Shown here: positions 1-5,114 of the stretch, one piece after another
Layout: every line of letters starts with the position of its first letter
Position numbering within the stretch: the first letter of the stretch is position 1
Assembly (NCBI GenBank): GCA_023818725.1
Contig: JAMWBX010000062.1
Span: 1 to 7,141 of the forward strand
Length of the DNA: 7,141 nucleotides
Source of the DNA: Candidatus Omnitrophota bacterium
Lineage (GTDB): Bacteria; Ratteibacteria; UBA8468; B48-G9; DTJG01
Direction: 5' to 3'
The notes under the pieces: generated by a model
Seen by the model: the letters and a program-made list of their open reading frames with translations, nothing else
Database searches by the model: none
Told to the model about the DNA's origin: nothing
Position numbers and translations under genes: made by a program

Positions 1-452
1 CTTGCGAACTCCTTTTTTTTCTCCCAATCGGCCAGCACTTCATCTATCATCTGTTCTGTTACTGGTTCTGGCTCAACCTCTTTGACAACAAGTTCCTTGT
101 ATCTTTTTATATTTACCTCTGGCTTTACTTCCACGTATACGCTAAAACTCAATGTATCTTCAAATTTCACATCCGATACTTCAGGTTCAATCACAGGTGA
201 TAAGTTATTCTCTTTGACAGCATTAATATAGGATTCTGTAATAAGGTTTTCAACAACCTTTTTCCTGATATCTTCGTTGAAACGGGACTCGCTACCATTT
301 TTTGGAACTTTTCCCCTGCGAAACCCGGGAACCTCAGCATTTTGCTGAAGTTTTTTTACAACATCTTCTTTTTCCCTGTCGATTCTTTCCTTCTCAATTT
401 CAATTAAAATCCTTCGGCCGTATCTCGGAAGTTTTTGAATCTCAACTTTCAT
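1..452 (-). CDS. tig: Trigger factor, N-terminal part (cut by window edge)
   Basis: Ribosome-bound chaperone and peptidyl-prolyl isomerase that shelters nascent chains at the exit tunnel. About 150 N-terminal residues are visible; the rest runs off the left edge. The ribosome-binding signature GFRRGKVP is at residues 43-50, inside a typical N-terminal domain beginning MKVEIQKLP. The segment EPEVSDVKFEDTLSFSVYVE, around residues 90-110, matches the usual end of that domain and entry into the linker and PPIase part. The ATG at 452-450 has an AGGAG ribosome-binding site (464-460) 7 nt upstream. The gene lies just downstream of tRNA-Gly on the same strand and could share its transcript. In many bacteria clpP and clpX follow tig, so they may lie to the left; this is inferred from other genomes. 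Family assignment is firm from the signature and the collinear flanking sequence. Confidence 0.95.
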   Translation of the reverse strand, partial: MKVEIQKLPRYGRRILIEIEKERIDREKEDVVKKLQQNAEVPGFRRGKVPKNGSESRFNEDIRKKVVENLITESYINAVKENNLSPVIEPEVSDVKFEDTLSFSVYVEVKPEVNIKRYKELVVKEVEPEPVTEQMIDEVLADWEKKKEFA

Positions 453-503
453 TTAGATGCTCCTGATAGAAAAAATCTTCAATATTCCAGGAATGATTTC
501 AAG

Positions 504-574
504 AGCGGGGTACGGGAATCGAACCCGTATAATCAGCTTGGAAGGCTGATGTTTTGCCACTAAACTAACCCCGC
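504..574 (-). tRNA. tRNA-Gly (anticodon TCC)
   Basis: Read on the minus strand, the cloverleaf is complete. The acceptor GCGGGGT (574-568) pairs fully with ACCCCGC (511-505). The anticodon stem TCAGC/GCTGA encloses the loop CTTCCAA, giving anticodon TCC. The T-stem ACGGG/CCCGT encloses TTCGATT. The discriminator base is T, normal for tRNA-Gly, and the CCA end is not encoded. Together with the upstream tRNA-Tyr the order Tyr-Gly resembles the conserved Tyr-Gly-Thr-tuf tRNA cluster of other bacteria, but here tig follows instead of tRNA-Thr and tuf. Confidence 0.96.
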
Positions 575-620
575 ATCATTTCATTGACTGGCACTTCCTG
601 TTATCTACAATCAAGATTAT

Positions 621-638
621 TGGGCAGAAAAGGATTCG
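621..638 (-). repeat. Direct repeat of the tRNA-Tyr 3' end, copy 1 (att-like)
   Basis: Positions 621-638 read TGGGCAGAAAAGGATTCG on the plus strand. They match 756-773, the 3' end of tRNA-Tyr, at 15 of 18 positions; the only difference is AAA in place of GGG at 627-629. The orientation is the same as in the tRNA gene and the match ends exactly at the tRNA 3' terminus (discriminator base). The two copies start 135 bp apart. Duplicated tRNA 3' ends are typical of integrase attachment sites and also of partial tandem tRNA duplications. The sequence cannot decide between these. Confidence 0.6.
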
Positions 639-721
639 GCGCCTTCGCCTCCCACTACGGCTCAGGTCGGCCAGCCGCACAAGTCCTCGCACTTGCTCGG
701 ACTTATACGTCTTCGCTCCAA

Positions 722-736
722 TTCGAATCCTCCCCT
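722..736 (+). repeat. Inverted 15-bp copy of tRNA-Tyr T-arm sequence
   Basis: TTCGAATCCTCCCCT at 722-736 is the exact reverse complement of 761-775, separated by 24 bp. The 761-775 arm belongs to tRNA-Tyr: it encodes the T-loop, the 3' strand of the T-stem and the first three acceptor 3' bases. The inverted copy falls in the trailer of the tRNA-Tyr precursor, so the RNA could fold back on its own T-arm. No T-run follows, so it does not look like a normal intrinsic terminator. Confidence 0.75.
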
Positions 737-755
737 AATTCCCTAATTTTCAAAG

Positions 756-837
756 TGGGCAGGGGAGGATTCGAACCTCCGTAGGCTTACGCCGGCAGAT
801 TTACAGTCTGCTGCCATTTCCACTCGGCCACCTACCC
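756..837 (-). tRNA. tRNA-Tyr (anticodon GTA)
   Basis: This is a class II tRNA with a long variable arm. The acceptor GGGTAGG (837-831) pairs with CCTGCCC (763-757), with one G-U pair. The anticodon stem GCAGA/TCTGC encloses CTGTAAA, giving anticodon GTA. The variable arm includes the complementary GGC/GCC stem. The T-stem GGAGG/CCTCC encloses TTCGAAT. The discriminator is A and no CCA is encoded. Its 3' end is repeated in the downstream spacer, once in direct and once in inverted orientation. Confidence 0.96.
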
Positions 838-1064
838 AGAAATTTTAGCACCCGTCCCGCCGTAAGCGGTGCAACCTTTGAGACCCTTATTTACAGGTGG
901 GCGCCGCGCTGAACACCGCGACTTCCGTTTCCGGCCTGTCTTGAATGTCAGACTTGGCTCCCTTTTTTTTTGGTGTTGGCTCAAAGTTTCCCACTCCGCC
1001 TGCGCACGGGACAGGCAAAAGTATAATACCAAAAAAAATGCATGTTGTAAATACTACATGTGCA
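838..1064. other. GC-rich non-coding stretch between tRNA-Tyr and the isomerase gene
   Basis: This divergent intergenic DNA shows no supportable gene. From about 848 to 1017 it is GC-rich with several short inverted repeats: GCACC/GGTGC (848-872), CGCG/CGCG (905-920) and GCCTGTC/GACAGGC (934-940 and 1010-1016). TTGGCTC occurs twice (954-960 and 975-981), separated mainly by a run of nine T (963-971). Its composition resembles the insert in the inter-tRNA spacer and differs from the AT-rich genes. TAAAAT at 847-842 on the minus strand could be a -10 box for tRNA-Tyr, but I see no good -35 box at the right distance. Confidence 0.45.
934..971 (+). terminator. Possible intrinsic terminator (weak)
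   Basis: GCC-T-GTCT (934-941) pairs with AGAC-TT-GGC (950-958) across the loop TGAATGTC, giving seven pairs broken by an asymmetric internal loop. TCCC and nine T (963-971) follow. The shape suits a plus-strand terminator, but no plus-strand gene precedes it, so it would only stop stray transcription entering the isomerase promoter region. Confidence 0.25.
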
Positions 1065-1071
1065 TTTACAA
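1045..1071. repeat. Inverted repeat TTGTAAAT / ATTTACAA, candidate operator
   Basis: TTGTAAAT (1045-1052) and ATTTACAA (1064-1071) are perfect inverted complements with an 11-bp spacer. The right arm covers the proposed -35 box of the isomerase promoter, which is a typical place for a repressor site. Seven T follow directly (1072-1078), so a weak AT-rich terminator is the alternative reading. A second imperfect pair, AAATGCA and TGCATTT, overlaps it (1036-1067). Confidence 0.4.
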
Positions 1072-1092
1072 TTTTTTTAAAAGCGATATAAT
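1065..1092 (+). promoter_or_regulatory. Candidate sigma70-type promoter of the isomerase-exporter unit
   Basis: TTTACA (1065-1070) and TATAAT (1087-1092) are separated by 16 bp and lie upstream of the isomerase ATG at 1118. The -10 box is a perfect consensus; the -35 box matches TTGACA at four or five positions depending on weighting. The -10 box is also inside a short palindrome, CGATAT (1084-1089) and ATATCG (1098-1103). Another TATAAT at 1022-1027 lacks a -35 partner. Confidence 0.5.
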
Positions 1093-1117
1093 TTTTGATA
1101 TCGAAAAGGGAGGACAA

Positions 1118-1918
1118 ATGAAATTTTCTTTCATGAGTTTTTCCTGTCCTGAGGCGAGTCTGGGTGAAATGCTGGAATATGCAAAAAAATATGGATATGA
1201 TGGAGTTGAACCGCGTTCCCAGGCGCAACACAACCACGGTATTGAGCTTGAAGCAAGTGCTAAAAAAAGGAAAGAAATAAAAAGAATGTTTGAAGACAGC
1301 GGTATTGAATGCGCTTGCCTTGCCACTTCATTGAGATACTGTTTTACTGACTTGACAAAAAGAAAAGAAGCAATTGAAACCACAAAAGCGTTTATTGACC
1401 TCGCCCTTGATATCGGAACAAAGAGAATAAGAGTTTTTGGCGGTATTCCTGATAGGGAAATAAGCGTGGAAGATGCGATAAAAATTGTGGGAGAATGCCT
1501 TGGAATTGCAGGAGAATATGCAGAAAAAAATAAAATTTTCCTGTGTCTAGAAACTCACGACTTTTTTTCACGTGCAGATGTTGTATCACAAACAGTAAAG
1601 ATTGCTGAAAACCCCTATGTAAGGATTAACTGGGATATTATGCATCCCTATACAAAAGGCATGGCAATAAAAGAAGCATTTGATTGTGTGAAGGATTTTG
1701 TTGAGCACTGCCACATCCATGATGGAGTTTATGATGCTGAAAGAAATGTGAAACTTGTGTTGATGGGCGAGGGCGAAATACCATACAAAGAAGCTCTTAT
1801 GTTGCTGGAACAGATAAACTATCAGGGGTATCTTTCCGGAGAGTATATAAAGGCCTGGGAACCAGATGTTGTGCTACCACACGATATAAAAATGCTAAAG
1901 GCATATCTTTCAAGATGA
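1118..1918 (+). CDS. Sugar phosphate isomerase/epimerase-like TIM-barrel protein
   Basis: A 266-residue cytoplasmic protein of the xylose isomerase-like TIM-barrel / AP endonuclease 2 superfamily. Many members are metal-dependent sugar or inositol isomerases and epimerases. Expected metal and substrate ligands are visible: Glu145 in CLETHD, Asp173 and His176 in NWDIMHP, His199 and His201 in CHIHDG, and Glu242 in SGEY. The N-terminal strand MKFSFMSFSC and the YGYDGVEPR segment (25-33) are typical of the first two barrel strands. Length fits the family. The ATG at 1118 was chosen because AGGGAGGA (1107-1114) sits just upstream and the upstream in-frame codons encode no conserved sequence. The stop overlaps the exporter start as ATGA, so the two are probably translationally coupled. 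The substrate cannot be read from sequence; this family is large and often mis-named. Only the fold and metal-dependent chemistry are supported. Confidence 0.85.
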   Translation: MKFSFMSFSCPEASLGEMLEYAKKYGYDGVEPRSQAQHNHGIELEASAKKRKEIKRMFEDSGIECACLATSLRYCFTDLTKRKEAIETTKAFIDLALDIGTKRIRVFGGIPDREISVEDAIKIVGECLGIAGEYAEKNKIFLCLETHDFFSRADVVSQTVKIAENPYVRINWDIMHPYTKGMAIKEAFDCVKDFVEHCHIHDGVYDAERNVKLVLMGEGEIPYKEALMLLEQINYQGYLSGEYIKAWEPDVVLPHDIKMLKAYLSR

Positions 1919-2532
1919 GTCTTTTCGCGATTGCTTTAAGTTCCTTTGCCATCGCTCTATCAGGAGCGCTAAGTCCAGGTCCTCTGCTTGCAATTACTGT
2001 GACACGATCTCTAAAATATGGAGCAAAACAGGGACCCCTTTTGATTTTTGGTCACTCGATTCTTGAACTTGTGATGGTTGTTTTTCTAATAGCAGGTTTT
2101 GGCTCATTTCTAAAACAGCCAGCGTTTTCGAAATTGTTAAGCATTGTCGGCGGTTGTATGCTTTTATTAATAGCCATTTCAATGTTGAAAAAAAAAGAAC
2201 TTGATTTGAATTCACTGAAGGTCGACGCAATGCCGATTTCTTCTATTTTTAGCTGAATTATCGTCAGCATTTCAAATCCATACTGGACAATATGGTGGAT
2301 AACAATAGGGCTTGCGTATCTTTCAATTGCTTTGCCTTACGGTTTGGCCGGTATAATTGCTTTTTTTATCGGCCATATTTCAGCAGATTTTGCCTGGTAC
2401 AGCGCAGTTTCTTTTTCCATAGGAAAAAGTATGGCAAAAATAACACCTTTTGTTTTCAGAATTATTACCATTTGCTGCTCGATATTTCTTGTTGGTTTTG
2501 GAATTTTCCTTTTGATGAAGGCTTTTATTTGA
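1915..2532 (+). pseudogene. LysE/RhtB-family exporter interrupted by an in-frame TGA
   Basis: Inner-membrane amino acid or metabolite exporter family. The first 113 codons encode two to three hydrophobic spans, including the family signature SGALSPGPLLAITVTRSLKYG (about residues 16-36, shortened here as SPGPLLAITVTR). TGA follows at 2254-2256. The same frame then continues for 91 sense codons with SISNPYWTIWW and further hydrophobic spans, ending at TGA 2530-2532. The total of 205 codons equals normal family length, so this is a nonsense change, not a frameshift or deletion. Family members commonly have glycine where the TGA stands, seven positions before the Asn-Pro of the NP motif; GGA to TGA is a single base change. 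The start overlaps the isomerase stop by 4 bp (ATGA) and has only a weak ribosome-binding site. Sequencing error, strain polymorphism or readthrough remain possible. The 3' end overlaps the convergent anti-sigma gene by 8 bp. Confidence 0.85.
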
Positions 2533-3451
2533 AAATCTGAAGTTTTATTGTAACGAAATCTTCTGAAGGAACAATGGCTTTTATTGAATTGTAATTTGCC
2601 ACATTGAATTTCCTGTTAAGGTTCTCAAGAAAATCCTTATAAACAGAACCAGGAATATTAGCGATAATCAAACTGCTGATTTCTGTTTCAGACGTCTGCT
2701 GCTCTGAAAGAATCTTCCCTCCGGCGCCAGTAATCCACTGGTAAATTTCAGTTTTCAAATCCAGTTCGTCTGGTCTTTCTGGAATCTGAGATGATGCTGC
2801 TGGCAACTGTTTTTCTGTTCCCTCCATCACCCTGTCCTGCAAATCACCGGGCTTGCCTCTTTGAAGAAAAATATCTTCTGACGGGGTAATTACGCTTTTT
2901 TCCTTATAAACTTTTTCGCCTCGCGCAAAAGCCAGAGTTTTCTGCTGCCGCGCATCTATCTGTATTAGAATTTCTGGTTTTTCTTGTTTTTCTGCATCCC
3001 TTTTCAGAACGTAAACAACTTTTTCCTGCTTTCTTTCTACAATTGTCTCTCTGTTTTCCTTTGTTTGCGGCAAGGATTTTTCAACAATTTTTTGCTGCAT
3101 TTCTATGTCTGGCTTTTGCGGCTCGAATACAATTTTCACCGGACTGTGAAGTTTGTAAATCAAAACAAATGCTACAATTTCCGCGCAAGCAATACCAGCA
3201 AGCCAGAATCTGAGTTTGCCTCTTATCGCCTGTTTTTCTTGAATTTTTTCCATAACGCTTCCCACAAGACCAGCTGGAGCGGAAACAGATGGAAGATCTC
3301 TTACCATGGAAATTGTTTTCTGCAATTGCTCAAATTCACTCTGACAGGTTTTGCAACTTTCTAGATGCAGGGCAATTTCTTCATTCTGGCTTTCAGAAAC
3401 AGCCCTGTCAAGATAATCTGAAAGAATCTTCTGAATTTCTTTACAGTTCAT
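2525..3451 (-). CDS. Zinc-finger anti-sigma factor with one membrane span
   Basis: A 308-residue partner of the ECF sigma factor. The N-terminal cytoplasmic zinc-finger anti-sigma domain has Cys3, His29, Cys33 and Cys36, the last three in HLESCKTC (H-x3-C-x2-C). One membrane span follows at about 82-101 (FWLAGIACAEIVAFVLIYKL). The roughly 200-residue outer part begins with a charged, Lys/Glu/Gln-rich stretch (about 110-225). It ends in a compact region near 235-308 containing IYQWITGAGGKILSEQ and SSLIIANIPGSVYKDFLENL, a pattern I associate with DUF4349-like or related extracytoplasmic domains, with low certainty. The role is to hold the sigma factor at the membrane until a signal releases it. 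The ATG at 3451 has GAAGGA (3465-3460) 8 nt upstream and overlaps the sigma gene by 11 bp, so the pair is translationally coupled. The signal sensed is unknown. Confidence 0.85.
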   Translation of the reverse strand: MNCKEIQKILSDYLDRAVSESQNEEIALHLESCKTCQSEFEQLQKTISMVRDLPSVSAPAGLVGSVMEKIQEKQAIRGKLRFWLAGIACAEIVAFVLIYKLHSPVKIVFEPQKPDIEMQQKIVEKSLPQTKENRETIVERKQEKVVYVLKRDAEKQEKPEILIQIDARQQKTLAFARGEKVYKEKSVITPSEDIFLQRGKPGDLQDRVMEGTEKQLPAASSQIPERPDELDLKTEIYQWITGAGGKILSEQQTSETEISSLIIANIPGSVYKDFLENLNRKFNVANYNSIKAIVPSEDFVTIKLQIFK

Positions 3452-4025
3452 TTTTTGTATCCTTCAGGAGTTCCTTCAATTTTTCTCGGGCCCTTGATAG
3501 TTTTGATTTAACTGTGCCAGAAGGAAACCCTGTAATTTTTTCGATTTCTTCATATGAAAGCTGTTCTATATCGCGAAGCACAATCATCTGTTTCTGATCA
3601 AATGGCAGTCTGTCAATTGCACTTTGCACAATTTTTTGTCGACGCTCTCTTTCATACTGCTGTGCCGGGCAATTAGAGCAATCTTCAATATCAATGGTTT
3701 TATCTTCGATATAAACTGTTTTTTTTCTTGTTCTGTACTGGCAGGACCGAAGACGATTTTTGCATACGTTTACTGCTATTCTGTAAAGCCATGTTTTAAA
3801 AGAAGAAAGATGCCTGAATGTCCTGATGTTTTCATACGCCTTGATAAAAGAGTCCTGAGCGCAATCAAAAGCATCCTGTCGATCTGTCATAAACCTGAAA
3901 CATATGTTATATAACATATTCTGGTACCTTCTCACGAGTATTTCAAACGCCAGCATATCGTTTCCATCCTGAACCATTTTGACAAGTTTTTCGTCATCAA
4001 GCTCGTTTATTTCCTTTTTATTCAT
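3441..4025 (-). CDS. ECF-type RNA polymerase sigma factor (RpoE-like)
   Basis: A 194-residue group 4 sigma factor. Region 2 spans about residues 25-93, with AFEILVRRYQNMLYNIC, DAFDCAQDSFIKAY and FKTWLYRIAVNVCKNRL as core and -10 recognition helices. Region 4 spans about 136-190, with LPFDQKQMIVLRDIEQLSY and the helix-turn-helix segment TGFPSGTVKSKLSRAREKL. Regions 1 and 3 are absent, as is normal for the group. The linker is long and holds a CSNC motif at 116-119, unusual for this position. The ATG at 4025 is preferred because the N-terminus (DDEKLVKMVQDGNDMLAFE) matches the usual ECF start, although no clear ribosome-binding site precedes it. It ends in TAA inside the start of its anti-sigma factor. 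It is the third gene of a minus-strand run behind parA and the RHH gene, 49 bp from the latter. Confidence 0.92.
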   Translation of the reverse strand: MNKKEINELDDEKLVKMVQDGNDMLAFEILVRRYQNMLYNICFRFMTDRQDAFDCAQDSFIKAYENIRTFRHLSSFKTWLYRIAVNVCKNRLRSCQYRTRKKTVYIEDKTIDIEDCSNCPAQQYERERRQKIVQSAIDRLPFDQKQMIVLRDIEQLSYEEIEKITGFPSGTVKSKLSRAREKLKELLKDTKNEL

Positions 4026-4074
4026 TAGACAGTTTCAGGATAGATGTGGTTCCAGAAAAAACGACAGGATTTCT

Positions 4075-4347
4075 TCATTTTTTCTCTTTGAAGTATTCCA
4101 TGAGCGGGCTTTGCTGCTCTTTTTCCTTAAATTCTTTCAAAGCGATTTCAAGAGACGCCTGAACAATGTCTGATTTTTTTATTTTCCTGTTGATTCTCCT
4201 AAAAACAAACCAGGCTTCATCAAGTTCTGAAAGCAGATTTTCGGGAAAATAGAAGGTGGCTTTGCCCTTTTTTGCTTCCTTTTTTACTTCCGGTTCACCA
4301 AGAAAGATGTCAATACCCTTACCTTTTAGAGATGGTCTTGGCCGCAT
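4075..4347 (-). CDS. Small ribbon-helix-helix ParA partner with ParB-like N-terminal peptide
   Basis: A 90-residue basic protein encoded directly behind parA and overlapping it by 29 bp. Residues 29-34 (KATFYF) form a likely DNA-contacting beta strand, followed by two helices at about 35-51 and 57-75, the layout of a dimeric ribbon-helix-helix domain. Residues 7-18 (LKGKGIDIFLGE) resemble the N-terminal LGRGLxALLG motif by which ParB proteins touch and stimulate ParA. A Lys/Glu linker joins the two parts. The likely role is the DNA-binding partner of ParA in a partition or positioning system; this is inferred from context and motif. A very strong ribosome-binding site, AAGGGAGGTGA (4364-4354), lies inside parA. 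It gives 9 nt spacing to the ATG at 4347 but only 3 nt to an in-frame TTG at 4353, so I chose the ATG. It ends with TGA. Confidence 0.72.
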   Translation of the reverse strand: MRPRPSLKGKGIDIFLGEPEVKKEAKKGKATFYFPENLLSELDEAWFVFRRINRKIKKSDIVQASLEIALKEFKEKEQQSPLMEYFKEKK

Positions 4348-5104
4348 CTTCAATCACCTCCCTTGCAAGATTTCTGTATGCTTCGGATGCTTCAGAAGTG
4401 CTTGCGTATTGAATTATCGGCATTCCTGCCAGTGTTGCGTCGGCAAATTTTACTGTTCTCTTTATGATTGTCTTAAAAACTTCATCTGGAAATATCTTCT
4501 CAAGTTCTTCAACAACCTCTCTTGAATGAAGAGTTCTGGTATTGTGCATTGTCCTGAGTATCCTTTTTCTCAATTCCGGATTGCCTTTCTTTCTCACCTT
4601 CACGATGATGTCTGAAAGCTGTTTCAAACCTCTGAGCGCAAGATATTCTGTTTGAACAGGAATAATTGCTGTGTCAGCACATATCAAAGCGTTTGTAGTC
4701 AGTACTCCCAGACTTGGCGGGCAGTCAATAAATACAAAATCAAAGTTGTTTTTAATTTCACCCAGGGCATCCTTAAGATTTCTATCCCAGCCGATCTCGC
4801 CGATCAACTCTCCTTCTGCTCCTGCCAGATCAAGGTTTGAAGGCGCAAGAAAAAGATTTTTAACCTTTGTATCAACAATAACGTCTTTCAGGGGATTTTG
4901 TTCACAATCGATTAGGGAGTCATAAATTGTTTTTGAAAATGATTCAGGTTCGTTTCCCAGAGAAACAGTCAGTCCTGCTTGAGGATCGAAATCAACAAGC
5001 AATATCCTGTAACCCTGTTCAGCCAGAGCCGAACCCAGACAAAGACATGTGGTTGTCTTTCCAACCCCGCCCTTCTGATTTGTCACTGAATATACAACCG
5101 CCAT
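4319..5104 (-). CDS. parA: ParA/Soj-family partition ATPase
   Basis: A 261-residue cytoplasmic ATPase of the ParA/MinD family that binds DNA non-specifically in its ATP form and drives segregation or positioning of DNA or other cargo. The deviant Walker A motif KGGVGKTT is at 11-18, the A' motif VDFDPQAG at 37-44 and Walker B IDCPPSLG at 126-133. The segment ADTAIIPVQTEYLALRGL is the usual Soj-like continuation. The ATG at 5104 places Walker A at the normal distance. The upstream in-frame extension to 5197 is hydrophobic and unlike any ParA N-terminus, so it is excluded. No ribosome-binding site precedes this ATG, but a good promoter ends 10 bp upstream, which suggests a leaderless mRNA. It overlaps the downstream RHH gene. 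The absence of a canonical ParB in the window leaves open whether the cargo is the chromosome, an integrated replicon or a protein cluster. Confidence 0.93.
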   Translation of the reverse strand: MAVVYSVTNQKGGVGKTTTCLCLGSALAEQGYRILLVDFDPQAGLTVSLGNEPESFSKTIYDSLIDCEQNPLKDVIVDTKVKNLFLAPSNLDLAGAEGELIGEIGWDRNLKDALGEIKNNFDFVFIDCPPSLGVLTTNALICADTAIIPVQTEYLALRGLKQLSDIIVKVRKKGNPELRKRILRTMHNTRTLHSREVVEELEKIFPDEVFKTIIKRTVKFADATLAGMPIIQYASTSEASEAYRNLAREVIEDAAKTISKR

Positions 5105-5114
5105 ATAAATAAAC

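Larger units (their letters stand above)
575..755. other. Inter-tRNA spacer with GC-rich insert
   Basis: This 181-bp stretch separates tRNA-Tyr from tRNA-Gly and shows no convincing gene. Its middle (about 632-735) is clearly richer in GC than the surrounding coding DNA and is full of short self-complementary segments: GGCG/CGCC near 638-649 and AAGTCC/GGACTT at 681-704. The GC-rich part is bracketed by the perfect inverted pair AGGATTCG (631-638) and CGAATCCT (724-731). Both ends carry sequence also found in the 3' part of tRNA-Tyr. The plus-strand reading frame across it (66 codons) has no recognisable domain and would run into tRNA-Tyr, so I do not call it. A small repeat element, a decayed tRNA copy or an integration scar are all possible. 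Confidence 0.6.

Noticed and set aside
586..614. Separate promoter for tRNA-Gly using TTGATT (614-609) on the minus strand.
   Set aside because: No -10-like sequence occurs at 16-18 bp spacing.
584..784. 66-codon plus-strand frame across the inter-tRNA spacer.
   Set aside because: It runs through the inserted GC-rich repeat and into tRNA-Tyr antisense, with no recognisable domain.
869..1117. N-terminal extension of the isomerase gene to an ATG at 869.
   Set aside because: The extra 83 codons cross the GC-rich repeats and promoter, show no conserved sequence and end at a good ribosome-binding site directly before the ATG at 1118.
2254..2300. UGA as selenocysteine in the LysE-family gene.
   Set aside because: The position lies next to a membrane segment with no redox role, and I see no convincing SECIS-type hairpin directly downstream.
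2984..3364. Long plus-strand open frame opposite the anti-sigma gene, and similar antisense frames elsewhere.
   Set aside because: Rich in Phe, Cys and Ser as expected from the reverse complement of a Lys/Glu-rich gene. No domain and no ribosome-binding site.
4026..4053. ECF-like promoter for sigma autoregulation: GGAACC (4053-4048) and GTCTA (4030-4026) on the minus strand, 17 bp apart.
   Set aside because: The -10 element touches the sigma ATG at 4025, so transcription would start inside or past the start codon. Probably chance unless a later start is used.
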